The notes under the pieces: model-generated | Databases searched by the model: none | What the model saw: the letters and a program-made list of their open reading frames with translations, nothing else | Told to the model about the DNA's origin: nothing | Position numbers and translations under genes: made by a program | Shown here: in pieces, positions 10,338 to 18,860 of the stretch | How positions within the stretch are numbered: the first letter of the stretch is position 1 | Layout of the letters: each line of letters opens with the position of its first letter | Source: Novosphingobium meiothermophilum | GTDB taxonomy: Bacteria; Pseudomonadota; Alphaproteobacteria; Sphingomonadales; Sphingomonadaceae | Reading direction: 5' to 3' | Assembly: GCF_003171715.1 (NCBI RefSeq) | Contig: NZ_QGHL01000001.1 | Location: 19,494-83,493 of the forward strand | DNA length: 64,000 nt

Positions 10338-11383
10338 CGTCTTGCCTCCTTGCGGTGGGCGGCCAGCCATGCCCTGGCCCTTAGCGCGGCATTGGCGGAT
10401 ATGTCGGCCCAGAACAGGCCCACATCGTGATAATGCATCGACCCGCCTGGCAACGGCTTCAGGCCAAGCGCGGGGCTGGTCCAAACCGTCAGCAGGCCAT
10501 CGCGGCATTCGGCGGCAACCGCGCCTGCCACCAGCGGCCCAGGCGCACCAAGGCCCGGATCGCCCGCCACCGCGCCCCTGGCCTCGGCCGAAAGCGAAAG
10601 CGGGCGGCGCGCATCGAACGTCACCGGGTTCACGCACAGCGGCTGGCCGCCGTCCCTGCCGCCATTCTGCGCGGCAAAGGCACCGGCATAGGCCTTGAGC
10701 ACGGGCGCGGTGTCGCTGCCTGCCAGCACCGCATTCCACTGCACGAAGCAGCCGGTCTGGGCAGGCTTGCGGCACAGCGGTATCCCGGCAAGGCGCGGGG
10801 CCAGATCGCCCTCCATCAGATTGATGCCGATGACATAGGCCGCCACCAGCCGCTTTTGCAGCGCCGTGCCCTTGATCCGCTTTTCCAGCAGTGCGGCCGT
10901 GTGGGCCGCCCCCTGGCTGTGGCCCGCGATGATGAAGGGGCGGCCCTTGCCCTCGTGCGCCAGATACCGGTCGAACGCGCGCTCGATATCGGCATAGGCC
11001 AGCGCGAATGCGCTCTCGCGGCTCTGCGCATTCATCAGCGCCATGGTGGTCGCCGCCCGGTAGCGCGGCGCAAACACGCGGCAGCACGCCGAAAAGGCGC
11101 TGGCCTGCCGCTGCACCGCGCTTTCCTCGGTCCACTTCAGCCCTTCGGGATCAAGCGGATCGTGATTGAGCGCGCTTTGCGACCGGGTGGTCGTGGGGTG
11201 GATCCAGAACACGTCAACGAACCCTGGCACCGCCCTTGCCCCCGTTGCGGGCGCCGCGCCCTGCGGCAGGCTTGCCACCGTGCTCCAGCTTGCCGCCTCG
11301 GCATAATCGGGCGCAGGCGGTTCTGCCTGCGCGGGCAACGCAGCAAGCGCCATGGCCGCGCCCAGCATCCGTTTCAGCATCAT
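10334..11383 (-). CDS. DUF3089 family lipase-like protein, exported
   Basis: 349 residues from the ATG at 11383, overlapping the upstream VOC gene by ATGA. The signal peptide is MMLKRMLGAAMALAALPAQA. The DUF3089 (PF11288) pattern is visible: FWIHPTT, RVFAPRYR, AYADIERAFDRYL, the nucleophile elbow GHSQGA, and GCFVQWN. Members are predicted serine hydrolases of the alpha/beta fold. It sits between two other hydrolase genes and a VOC gene, which suggests stepwise breakdown of an ester substrate outside the cytoplasm. Confidence 0.75.
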   Translation of the reverse strand: MMLKRMLGAAMALAALPAQAEPPAPDYAEAASWSTVASLPQGAAPATGARAVPGFVDVFWIHPTTTRSQSALNHDPLDPEGLKWTEESAVQRQASAFSACCRVFAPRYRAATTMALMNAQSRESAFALAYADIERAFDRYLAHEGKGRPFIIAGHSQGAAHTAALLEKRIKGTALQKRLVAAYVIGINLMEGDLAPRLAGIPLCRKPAQTGCFVQWNAVLAGSDTAPVLKAYAGAFAAQNGGRDGGQPLCVNPVTFDARRPLSLSAEARGAVAGDPGLGAPGPLVAGAVAAECRDGLLTVWTSPALGLKPLPGGSMHYHDVGLFWADISANAALRARAWLAAHRKEARR

Positions 11384-12381
11384 GCCTGCACCTCGTAGAA
11401 CACCAGCCGCGCGGCCCACGGCGTCATCATCCAGCCGGCCCGAACCGCGCCCCGGCCCGCCCAGTCCACCATGCGCGGCGCGCCGGTGGCGCAGCCTGCC
11501 CCGTCCGCCCGCGCCAGAATGCCTTGCAGATCGCGCACCGGAAAGCACAGTGCGGCAATGCCCCGCCAGTGCGTCTGATCGCCGCGAAAGTCGAGCGGCT
11601 CGCACGGATACTCTATCAGTTCGATCGAACCTTCCATGCGGCCTTCCTGCTGCACGATGGCCAGCCTGACCGGCCTTTCGCGCGCCAGATTGCGCGGCAG
11701 GCCCATCACGTTGCGTCCATCGGCATGGACCAGCGCGGTATCGACCACCACCTGCCAGCCCAGACCATCGATGAAAAGGTGCTTGGCCGCCTCAAGGCTC
11801 TCGACCGTTATCACCGAATTGAAGGGATTGCTCGCGGGCCCTTTGATATGGTCCCACCCGGCAAGCGGCGGGGCGATGCGCTGCGCCATGGCAAAGCACA
11901 GCCCGTCCGCGTCGTGCGCCAGCGCCTCGCGCACGCAAAGGCCCGCCATCTCGAAATCGGCCACCGGTGCGAAGGCCGAAAAGCCGTTGCGGCAAAATGC
12001 CGCCAGCAGATCGTCGATCGGCCCCAGCGCGCGCACCGACACATCGAAAAAGCCCCCCACGTCCCACGGCTGCGCGCCCATGCGCCGCACCGGCGGCACC
12101 GGCCCCGGCGGCTCGATCAGCCGCATCCGCCCGCGCGCGGCCTGGGGCTGGAGCACCGTGACCTCGCGCCAACCCCCGCCCTGCACCCCATCGATGCCCA
12201 GCAGGGCAAGAAAACCCGGATCACACGGGCCGCGATGGACCACGCCATAGCCCAGCACCGCATCCAGCCGCCGCGCGGTCGCTTCGGCATCGGCCACGAT
12301 GCACACCGCCTCGTCATAGCCGTTGTCGAGCGCTTCGGGCATCATGGTGCTGCGGTTCATGGTGTCGCTGGCGTTCTGCAT
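11380..12381 (-). CDS. VOC (glyoxalase/dioxygenase-fold) protein, two modules
   Basis: 333 residues with two vicinal-oxygen-chelate modules: YDEAVCIVADAEATARRLDAVLGY near the N-terminus and NSVITVESLEAAKHLFIDGLGW near residue 190. There is no export signal. The start follows the upstream esterase stop after a single base (TGACATG), so translation is coupled. VOC proteins of this length include extradiol dioxygenases, but the complete His/His/Glu metal triad is not obvious, so the reaction is left open. A second two-module VOC protein is at 15191-16090. Confidence 0.65.
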   Translation of the reverse strand: MQNASDTMNRSTMMPEALDNGYDEAVCIVADAEATARRLDAVLGYGVVHRGPCDPGFLALLGIDGVQGGGWREVTVLQPQAARGRMRLIEPPGPVPPVRRMGAQPWDVGGFFDVSVRALGPIDDLLAAFCRNGFSAFAPVADFEMAGLCVREALAHDADGLCFAMAQRIAPPLAGWDHIKGPASNPFNSVITVESLEAAKHLFIDGLGWQVVVDTALVHADGRNVMGLPRNLARERPVRLAIVQQEGRMEGSIELIEYPCEPLDFRGDQTHWRGIAALCFPVRDLQGILARADGAGCATGAPRMVDWAGRGAVRAGWMMTPWAARLVFYEVQA

Positions 12382-12382
12382 G

Positions 12383-13342
12383 TCATTTCCCGATGATCTC
12401 GGTTTCGATCCACCAGCCGAACTGCTCTATCCACCGGTCGGCCGTGGTGCCGCGCGTGGCCATGCCGAAGCCATGATTGCCGCGCTGGTAAAGGTGCAGT
12501 TCGGGCCGGTATCCGGCGGCGAAAAGCCTGTCGTAGAATGCCCGGAAACCCTGCCCCACCGCCAGATCATCCTGCGCCATGGCCATGAAGACCGGCGGCA
12601 GGCGGCCGGGGGCGGGGGTGGGCTTTGGCTGAAGCCACGGCTCCTTGGGCGTTCCTTCGGGAAAGGGCAGGTTCGCGGGCGGTATCACCGGATCGGGCGT
12701 TCCGAACGGCATGCCATAGATCAGGCCGGCAAAGGCGGGGCGGCTGGCCGGATCGGCGGCGAACATCGTCATGCCCGCCACATGCCCCCCGGCGGAAAAT
12801 CCCACGATCCCCACCTTGCCCGGATCGATGCCCCATGAGGCGGCATTGGTGCGCACGATGCGCAGCGCCTCGGCCGCGTCCTCCACGCCGGGAATGCCGC
12901 CCGCGCCGCTGTTCATGGCCTGCACGCGGCTGCGCATCTGCGCGTCGGTTTCGCCCGGCGGGGACTGGATCACCCGGTATTTGAGGACGAACGCGGCAAT
13001 GCCCCGCTCGGCCAGCCATCGCGCCGCGCGCGTGCCTTCATGATGAATGGCCAGCAGGCGAAAGCCCCCGCCGGGCGCCACGATCACCGCCGCGCCCGTC
13101 GCCCGCTCCGGATCGGGCAGAAAGGGCTGGAGCGTGGGCACCGTCACGTTCAGCACCTGCTCGCCGTTCTCGCGCAGCTCTTCGGACACGGGAATGTCCA
13201 GCTTGCCCGGCCAGCCCTCCATGCTCGGCACGCCGCCCGGCCAAACCGGAACCGGCGCCAGTTCGCGCACGCCTGCCGCCTTCGCGGCCATGCCCGGCAG
13301 GATGGCCAGAAGCAGCACGATGGTGCGGATCATGCAAGACAT
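12383..13342 (-). CDS. Exported alpha/beta hydrolase, BD-FAE / acetyl-xylan-esterase-like
   Basis: 319 residues from the ATG at 13342 (GGGGAAC 6 bases upstream). The signal peptide is CMIRTIVLLLAILPGMAAKA. The family order is VWPGGVP, NVTVPTLQPFLP, VIVAPGGGF (oxyanion loop), WLAERGIAAFVLKYR, the nucleophile elbow GFSAGG, and a late RGNHGFGM His. It is the first gene of a five-gene minus-strand unit with VOC, DUF3089, hydrolase and DUF3237. It probably releases acyl groups from a polymer or conjugate in the periplasm. The upstream region carries the 19-bp palindrome. Confidence 0.8.
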   Translation of the reverse strand: MSCMIRTIVLLLAILPGMAAKAAGVRELAPVPVWPGGVPSMEGWPGKLDIPVSEELRENGEQVLNVTVPTLQPFLPDPERATGAAVIVAPGGGFRLLAIHHEGTRAARWLAERGIAAFVLKYRVIQSPPGETDAQMRSRVQAMNSGAGGIPGVEDAAEALRIVRTNAASWGIDPGKVGIVGFSAGGHVAGMTMFAADPASRPAFAGLIYGMPFGTPDPVIPPANLPFPEGTPKEPWLQPKPTPAPGRLPPVFMAMAQDDLAVGQGFRAFYDRLFAAGYRPELHLYQRGNHGFGMATRGTTADRWIEQFGWWIETEIIGK

Positions 13343-13485
13343 GCAGCGTTCCCCGTCGGCGCAGGCATTTTCAGCGCCGGGCATTGCCAACCGGGGCAGT
13401 CGCTCCCCCAAGCCCATCGCGCGTCATGATGCCGATACAGAAACAGTGCTGTCTCGTGCCTGCGGCGCGAGCATCGCCTTGCGCT

Positions 13486-13504
13486 CTATCCGCCAAGCGG
13501 TCAG
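13486..13504. promoter_or_regulatory. 19-bp palindrome, site 4
   Basis: CTATCCGCCAAGCGGTCAG (one mismatch to the consensus) lies between the divergent esterase operon and the quinone oxidoreductase, 84 bp upstream of the latter. Confidence 0.65.
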
Positions 13505-13588
13505 CCTTCCGTCCGGGGCCATTTGCGGCCGGCCGGGCGCGGGGCTAAGGTTCGGGACCGGATCGCACGGGTCTCAGGAGTTTTTCCG

Positions 13589-14566
13589 ATGCAAGCAAAG
13601 GTCGTCCGCCTCACCGCCACGGGAGGCCCCGAAGTCATCCAGTGGGCCGAGGTCGATCTGCCCGCACCGGGCGCGGGCGAAGTGCTGGTCGAACATACCG
13701 CGGTCGGCCTCAACATGATCGATACCTATCACCGGCGCGGCATCTATCCCGTGCCCCTGCCCAGCGGGCTTGGCGTCGAGGCGGCGGGCCGCGTCGTGGC
13801 CGTGGGCGAAGGCGTGAACACGCTGGCCGTGGGCGACCGCGTGGCCAGCTTCGGGCCGGAGCTTGGTGCCTATGCCACCGCGCGCATCTACCGGGCCGCC
13901 AGCCTGTTCCTTCTGCCCGATGCGATCGGCGATGACGTGGCCGCCGCCGCCATCCTCAAGGCCTGCACGGTCGAGTTCCTCGTCGAACGCTGCGCCCGCG
14001 TGCAGGCCGGGATGCCGGTGCTGGTCCATGCGGCGGCGGGCGGAGTCGGGCTGCTGCTGGTGCAGTGGCTCAAGCACGTGGGCGCCACGGTGATCGGCAC
14101 GGTTTCCAGCGCGGCCAAGGCCGAGGCCGCCCGCGCTGCGGGGGCCGATCATGTCATCAACTACAGCACCGAAACCGTCGCCCCCAGGGTGCGCGAACTG
14201 ACCGGCGGGGCGGGCGTGCGCGTGACCTTCGACGGGGTGGGGCTGGATACGTGGGAGGCCAGCCTCGATTCCACCGGCAAGCGCGGGCTGATCGTCAGCT
14301 ATGGCAATGCCTCGGCCCCGGTCACGGGCATCAGCCTTGGCGTGCTGGCGCAGAAGGGTTCGCTCTTCAACACGCGGCCCATGCTCTACCACTATTACGA
14401 AGATCCTGCCGAACGCGCCGCGGGTGCCGCACGCGTCTGGGAAATGATCGCCGATGGCACGCTTGATGTGACCATCGGCCAGACCTACCCGCTGGCCGAC
14501 GTGGCGCAGGCGCACATCGATCTGGAAGCGCGCAGGACCACAGGCTCGACCGTGCTGGTGGTCTGA
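13589..14566 (+). CDS. Zinc-independent quinone oxidoreductase (MDR family, QOR type)
   Basis: 325 residues from the ATG at 13589 with CAGGAG upstream. It is a medium-chain dehydrogenase/reductase without the zinc ligands: N-terminal GroES-like domain (GLNMIDTYHRRGIYPVPLPSGLGVEAAG) and NADPH Rossmann domain with AAAGGVGLLL. The substrate-proximal VEFLVERC and GADHVINYSTE fit the QOR group. The likely reaction is NADPH-dependent reduction of a quinone or an enone. It is divergent from the hydrolase operon and carries its own 19-bp site. Confidence 0.85.
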   Translation: MQAKVVRLTATGGPEVIQWAEVDLPAPGAGEVLVEHTAVGLNMIDTYHRRGIYPVPLPSGLGVEAAGRVVAVGEGVNTLAVGDRVASFGPELGAYATARIYRAASLFLLPDAIGDDVAAAAILKACTVEFLVERCARVQAGMPVLVHAAAGGVGLLLVQWLKHVGATVIGTVSSAAKAEAARAAGADHVINYSTETVAPRVRELTGGAGVRVTFDGVGLDTWEASLDSTGKRGLIVSYGNASAPVTGISLGVLAQKGSLFNTRPMLYHYYEDPAERAAGAARVWEMIADGTLDVTIGQTYPLADVAQAHIDLEARRTTGSTVLVV

Positions 14567-14612
14567 GGCGCCTTGTGCTAGGTTGTACACACCTCAATAC
14601 AGGCGATTGCAC

Positions 14613-14876
14613 ATGAGCAGCATGACCATGACCATCCGCGTGCCAAGCGATGTGCACGATAAGCTCGCGCGGCTTTCGGCAGGCACCCGCCGCAGCCGCT
14701 CCTACCTCGCGGCCGAGGCAGTCGCTGCCTATGTCGAGCGCGAACTCGCGATCATCGAAGGCATCGAGGAAGGTCTTGCCGATGTCGCAGCAGACAGGCT
14801 CGTGCCGCATGATGTGGCGATGGACCGTCTCGATGCGGCAATTGCCGCCGCCGCTGCGGCGCGTTCTTCTGGATGA
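14613..14876 (+). CDS. Ribbon-helix-helix antitoxin (CopG/ParD/RelB type)
   Basis: 87 residues. MTMTIRVPSDVHDKLARLSAGTRRSRSYLAAEAVAAYVERE is a classic RHH: one beta-strand (TMTIRVP) and two helices. It overlaps the toxin gene by ATGA. The region upstream contains GGTTGTACACACC, a near-palindrome around TGTACA that may be the operator. It neutralises the adjacent toxin and should repress the pair. Confidence 0.85.
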   Translation: MSSMTMTIRVPSDVHDKLARLSAGTRRSRSYLAAEAVAAYVERELAIIEGIEEGLADVAADRLVPHDVAMDRLDAAIAAAAAARSSG

Positions 14877-15175
14877 GGCAGGTCCGTTGGTCCGAGTCTG
14901 CGCTGGCAGACGTTGAAGCCCAGCTCGTCCACATCGCACGAGACGATCCCGCAGCAGCCCGCAAGGTGGCGCTGCGCCTGCGCGAAACCGGCAATGCGCT
15001 TGGCGTTTTCGCCACCGGACATCCGGGCAGGGTCAGCGCAACCTACGAGAAGTCCGTGCGCGGCCTGCCCTATCTCGTGGTCTATGCCCTCACGCACAAT
15101 GACAGCACCGTCAGCATCCTGCGCGTGATCCACACATCGCGCCAGTGGGACAGTGCCGGTTTCCCCGAAGGCTGA
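14873..15175 (+). CDS. RelE/ParE-family toxin
   Basis: 100 residues: RQVRWSESALADVEAQLVHIARDDPAAARKVALRL at the N-terminus and YLVVYAL..DSTVSILRVIHTSRQW at the C-terminus, the ParE/RelE core ending in the usual VLRVxHxxRxW strand. It is coupled to the RHH antitoxin. RHH-linked toxins of this class usually poison gyrase (ParE) or cleave mRNA (RelE); the sequence alone does not decide. It is probably an addiction module maintaining this replicon or island. Confidence 0.85.
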   Translation: MRQVRWSESALADVEAQLVHIARDDPAAARKVALRLRETGNALGVFATGHPGRVSATYEKSVRGLPYLVVYALTHNDSTVSILRVIHTSRQWDSAGFPEG

Positions 15176-15190
15176 TGGCCGAAAAACACA

Positions 15191-16090
15191 CTACCCGCCC
15201 ACTTCCACCAGTTCCACCAGTTCCCCGGCAAGGCCGCGTGTCGTCCCCGCGCGGCGGCCTTCATAGGGCGCTCCCGCGCGCCGCGCCGGTTCTGCCAGCC
15301 ATTCCACCCGGCAGTCGTCCAGACCGGGCACCGCCAGCGTCACCATGGCGTTGCCCGGCGGGAGCATTCCGGCATGACGCGGCCGTTCGGCCACGCCCTG
15401 CGGATAATCGTCCACTTCCACCACGGGCATCGTGCCGCTGGCCACCATCGTCAGCGTCGTCTGGTGATCTGCGGGAAGGCCGAAGGCGCGGTTTATCATC
15501 GTATAGGGGATGGTGAAGGTGGCGCTTTCCTCCAGCCCCAGCGCCTCGACATACCAGCGCACCGATGCGGCGCGGTCCCTTGCCGCCAGCACCACGATGA
15601 ATGCCTTGTCCACCGGGCAGGCGGCGCGCGGCAGATCGAAGCCCGGCATCGTGCCGACAACCTCGTTGAGGTAAACCATCTCGCGCCCCGGACCCAGCAC
15701 CTGCATGGGGATGAACGCCGGCTCCATGTTGGCGATGGTCCTGGGCGGCCCGATGATCTCGAAGGCCGATCCCGCCAGCCGCCGGGGCCAGCCGAACACG
15801 TCCTCGACCGTCAGTTCATAGGCCGCCCAGCCATATGTGGTCGTCGGCACGAAATCGGGGTGCGCTGGCTGTTCCACCAGCCTGATCCGGAAGGGCGCGC
15901 CGCTTGCGGGCCGCAGCGTGGCAAAGCGCCGCCCCGCACAGGCGGGCGCCCCCCAGCTTGCCGCAAGCCCGGCATCCACCACGCCCTCATCGCACGGCAA
16001 CAGGCCCAGCACGCCGCGCCATGCCGCAATCGCATCGGCCAGATCGGGCACGGTGATCGTGCCCGCCAAAATCGTGCCCCTGGGAATCAT
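15191..16090 (-). CDS. VOC family protein, two modules
   Basis: 299 residues, last cistron of the eight-gene operon. Module 1 begins TILAGTITVPDLADAIAAWRGVLGL, module 2 begins KAFIVVLAARDRAASVRWYVEALGLE. It overlaps the enoyl-CoA hydratase stop by ATGA. The product could be a dioxygenase, isomerase or epimerase of the vicinal oxygen chelate fold. Metal ligands are not clear enough to choose. It ends 15 bases from the convergent toxin gene. Confidence 0.65.
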   Translation of the reverse strand: MIPRGTILAGTITVPDLADAIAAWRGVLGLLPCDEGVVDAGLAASWGAPACAGRRFATLRPASGAPFRIRLVEQPAHPDFVPTTTYGWAAYELTVEDVFGWPRRLAGSAFEIIGPPRTIANMEPAFIPMQVLGPGREMVYLNEVVGTMPGFDLPRAACPVDKAFIVVLAARDRAASVRWYVEALGLEESATFTIPYTMINRAFGLPADHQTTLTMVASGTMPVVEVDDYPQGVAERPRHAGMLPPGNAMVTLAVPGLDDCRVEWLAEPARRAGAPYEGRRAGTTRGLAGELVELVEVGG

Positions 16091-16842
16091 TGCCCGAAAA
16101 CCGGCTTGCGCTTCTCGACGAAGGCGCTGGTCCCTTCGCGGAAGTCCGCGCCCTCGAAGGCCGAGGCAAAGACCCGCAGCGACGCCTCGTCATCGGCCAC
16201 CTGCCCGTCCAGCACCTTGCGCACGAAACCCTTGATGGCCTGCGTGGAAAACGGCGATGCCGCCAGAAGCTGGGCCACCAGTGCGTCCTCGCTCTCGGCC
16301 AGTTCCTCGATCAGGCCGATCGCCTTGGCCTCCCCGGCGCCCAGCAACATGCCGGTATAGAGCATCCGGTGCGCCTGCCCCGGTCCCACCAGATCGACCA
16401 GCAGCTTCACATCGTGCAGCGGATAGACAAGCCCCAGCCTTGCGGGCGTAATGCCAAAGCGCGCCTTCGGCCCCGCCACGCGCATGTCGCAGGCCAGCGC
16501 AATGCCGCAGCCCCCGCCCACGCAATCGCCTTCGACCATGGCCACGGTGGGCAGGCGAAAGCGGGTGAGTTCGTATTGCGCGCGGTTGATCGCCTTCTGG
16601 TTTTCGGCGCGCCATGCGGCATCGTCCTTGTTCGCCAGCAGTTCGGCAATGTCGGCACCGGCGCAGAAGGCGCCGCCCTGCGCCGATTTCACCACCAGCA
16701 CGCGGCAATCGGCATCGGCCGATGCCTGCGCCAGCAGTTCGGGCAGAAGCTGCCACATGTCGATGGTAAAGGCATTGCGCTTGTCCGCCCGGTCGATCAG
16801 CAGGCGCGCCACCTGACCGTCTTTCTCCAGCCGCAGCGTCAT
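16087..16842 (-). CDS. Enoyl-CoA hydratase/isomerase (crotonase) family
   Basis: 251 residues, the standard crotonase length. The oxyanion hole segments are present: GGAFCAGADIAEL and VEGDCVGGGCGIALACDMRVAGPKARFG, followed by ITPARLGLVYP. The Glu that follows LGL in classical hydratases is replaced by V-Y-P-L, so a variant reaction (isomerase, hydrolase) is possible. Both ends overlap neighbours by 4 bases. It is predicted to act on a CoA thioester made by the PaaK-like ligase of the same operon. Confidence 0.85.
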   Translation of the reverse strand: MTLRLEKDGQVARLLIDRADKRNAFTIDMWQLLPELLAQASADADCRVLVVKSAQGGAFCAGADIAELLANKDDAAWRAENQKAINRAQYELTRFRLPTVAMVEGDCVGGGCGIALACDMRVAGPKARFGITPARLGLVYPLHDVKLLVDLVGPGQAHRMLYTGMLLGAGEAKAIGLIEELAESEDALVAQLLAASPFSTQAIKGFVRKVLDGQVADDEASLRVFASAFEGADFREGTSAFVEKRKPVFGQ

Positions 16843-17741
16843 GCCGGGTCCACCGCCGCAAGGTGCTGCGCAATCTGGTGGCGCGTGGCCACCCACACCC
16901 GGTCGTGTTTGCGCACATGGCGCAAAAACGCCTCCAGCGCCCAGATCCGGCCCGGTCGGCCGATGATCCGCAAATGCAGTCCAAGGCTCATCATCTTGGG
17001 GTTGCCCTCCATTCCTTCGCGATAGACCTGATCGAAGTTCCGGATGGCATAGGCAAGCCATTGTTCAGGACCGAATGCCTGATCGGTCCACATCTTCATG
17101 TCATTGGAATCGACCTGATAGGGCACCACCGCCAGCGGCCTTCCGGGAACGCTCGTCCGGTCCCAGAAGGGCACGTCGCCCGAAAAGTCGTCCATCGTAT
17201 AGGCAAAGCCCTCCTCGATCAGCAGGCGCCGGGTGTTGTCGGTGTGCAGATAGCGCGAAAGCCAGCCGTATGGCCGCACCCCGCAGGTGCGCGTGATCGA
17301 TTCCACCGCCTTGCGGATGAAGGCGCGTTCGGCCTCCTCGTCCATGCGGAACTGGTGGACCCAGCGCCAGCCATGGCTGACCGGTTCATGCCCCAGCGCC
17401 GCGATGGCCGCGGCCAGCTGCGGATGCGCCTCAAGGCTCATCGCCGCCACGGTCCAGCTTGCCGCCATGCCATAGTGCTCAAGCAGCTTCACCACGCGCG
17501 GCGCGCCCGCCTTCACGCCGTAAAGATAATTCGATTCATTGGCATGGTTGCGCAGCGGCCCCTTCACGAAGACACCCAGTTCATCGACCGGCTCCATGCC
17601 CCGGTCGCCGCGCGCAAGGCTCTGCTCGGACCCTTCCTCCACGTTGACCACGATCGACAGCGCCATGACCGCGCCGTCCGGCCAGTCGATCCGTTCCTCG
17701 GCCAACGAAGACCCAGCCAGCGAAGACCCTGCCAGCGCCAT
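16839..17741 (-). CDS. Polysaccharide deacetylase family protein (PuuE/allantoinase-like)
   Basis: 300 residues from the ATG at 17741. The NodB-homology features are IVVNVEEGSEQS (in place of the catalytic TFDDG), WTVAAMSLEAHP, GHEPVSHGWRWVHQFRMDEEAERAFIRKA, and GLHLRIIGRPGR near the C-terminus. This pattern matches cytoplasmic deacetylase-fold amidohydrolases such as PuuE rather than cell-wall deacetylases. No signal peptide is present. The N-terminus contains a 15-bp direct duplication (AGSSLAGSSLA). Cleavage of an amide bond fits with the amidase two genes upstream. Confidence 0.7.
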   Translation of the reverse strand: MALAGSSLAGSSLAEERIDWPDGAVMALSIVVNVEEGSEQSLARGDRGMEPVDELGVFVKGPLRNHANESNYLYGVKAGAPRVVKLLEHYGMAASWTVAAMSLEAHPQLAAAIAALGHEPVSHGWRWVHQFRMDEEAERAFIRKAVESITRTCGVRPYGWLSRYLHTDNTRRLLIEEGFAYTMDDFSGDVPFWDRTSVPGRPLAVVPYQVDSNDMKMWTDQAFGPEQWLAYAIRNFDQVYREGMEGNPKMMSLGLHLRIIGRPGRIWALEAFLRHVRKHDRVWVATRHQIAQHLAAVDPA

Positions 17742-18544
17742 CAGTGCATCTCCTCCCCGCCCGAAACGTTGATCGCCTCGCCGGTCACGTAGAAGGCATC
17801 CTCCGATGCCAGCCAGGCGCACGCCGCCGCCGTGTCGGAAGGCAGGCCGGGGCGGCCCATCGGGTTGTTGGCGGCCATATTGGCAAGGTATGCCTCCACG
17901 CTCGCAAAGCCCAGGAGCTTCGAAAAGTAGGCGTTCTGCTCCGCCCCCAGCGCGGTCGTCACGTGGTTGGGGCAGACGGCATTCACCGTGATGCCATGCG
18001 CGCCCAGTTCCACCGCGCTTGCCCGCGTCAGGCCGATCATGCCGTGTTTGGAACTGACATAGGCGGCAAGATGGGGAAAGCCGGTCTTGGCCGCCTGACT
18101 GGCAATGTTGATGATGCGCCCGCCCTTTCCGGCCGCCACCATCGCGCGCGCGGCAGCCTGCGTGCAGTGGAACGCGCCCGATAGGTTGACGGCGATGACC
18201 CTCGCCCAGTCATCCGCCACCACCTCCAGCAGGGGCTTCATCATGAAGCCGATCCCGGCATTGTTGACCATCACGTCGATCCGGCCGAATGCGGCCACGG
18301 CCTGCGCCACAAGGGCATCGCACTGCGCCGGGTCAGAAACGTCGCAGGCAATCGCCGCCACCTGCGCCCCGCGCCCGCGCAGTTCGGCCGCCACTCCTTC
18401 GGCCTCCTCGCCGATGGCAACGTCCGAGACGACGCAGTTCGCGCCCTCGTCGGCAAAGCGCTGGAGAATGCCCTGCCCCAGCCCCTTTGCCCGCCCCGAT
18501 CCGGTAACGACGACCGTCCGCCCCGCAAACCGGCCCACGGTCAC
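17741..18544 (-). CDS. Short-chain dehydrogenase/reductase
   Basis: 267 residues from a GTG at 18544 (GTGA overlap with the previous gene). Cofactor motif VTGSGRAKGLGQG (a TGxxxGxG variant with insertion), NNAG, active-site Ser in IINIASQAAKTG and YVSSK (Tyr-x3-Lys). The C-terminal INVSGGEEMH is typical. NAD(P)-dependent oxidation or reduction of a hydroxy/keto intermediate is expected. It overlaps the deacetylase start by one base (TGATG). Confidence 0.85.
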   Translation of the reverse strand: MTVGRFAGRTVVVTGSGRAKGLGQGILQRFADEGANCVVSDVAIGEEAEGVAAELRGRGAQVAAIACDVSDPAQCDALVAQAVAAFGRIDVMVNNAGIGFMMKPLLEVVADDWARVIAVNLSGAFHCTQAAARAMVAAGKGGRIINIASQAAKTGFPHLAAYVSSKHGMIGLTRASAVELGAHGITVNAVCPNHVTTALGAEQNAYFSKLLGFASVEAYLANMAANNPMGRPGLPSDTAAACAWLASEDAFYVTGEAINVSGGEEMH

Positions 18545-18852
18545 AGATCCTCGGTCAGGATGAACTGCGGATTGTCGGCAAATTCGCCAAAGGCGGCGGC
18601 CACGGTCTGGAAGTCCGGCGTGGTCACATCGGCCACGAACGGGTCCATTGCCGTGATGTCGATCACCTCGATATACTGGCAGGGCGAAGGGGCCTGCGAT
18701 CCGAACAGGCCGGTCGCCTTGTGGACGGTATAGCCTGAAACCGAGGCAAGCGCCCTCACGCCCGGAATATCGGTGCCCCGCGCCCATGCCTCGTAGGCTG
18801 CGGGATCGACACCGGGCTTCAGGTTGAACAGCACGATGATACGCACGGGCAT
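18541..18852 (-). CDS. Small HapK-like (REDY) / ferredoxin-fold protein
   Basis: 103 residues from the ATG at 18852, which follows GAGGAG. The sequence MPVRIIVLFNLKPGVDPAAYEAWARGTDIPGV..and the ending DNPQFILTEDL match my memory of the REDY-like protein HapK family (PF11639), a dimeric alpha/beta barrel fold related to EthD. Members occur in prodigiosin clusters but also widely in degradation operons. A role in binding or cyclising a pathway intermediate is possible but unproven. It sits between amidase and SDR genes in one transcript. Confidence 0.6.
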   Translation of the reverse strand: MPVRIIVLFNLKPGVDPAAYEAWARGTDIPGVRALASVSGYTVHKATGLFGSQAPSPCQYIEVIDITAMDPFVADVTTPDFQTVAAAFGEFADNPQFILTEDL

Positions 18853-18860
18853 TTCTCCTC

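Noticed and set aside
9435..11135. A single 566-residue open frame that looks like a fusion protein
   Set aside because: Its upstream half is the off-frame shadow of the DUF3089 gene. A GTG at 10337 with AAGGAGG marks the true start of a 300-residue hydrolase.
18541..18852. Prodigiosin-like biosynthesis suggested by the HapK-like protein
   Set aside because: None of the other pig/red/hap genes is present. The operon is catabolic in content.
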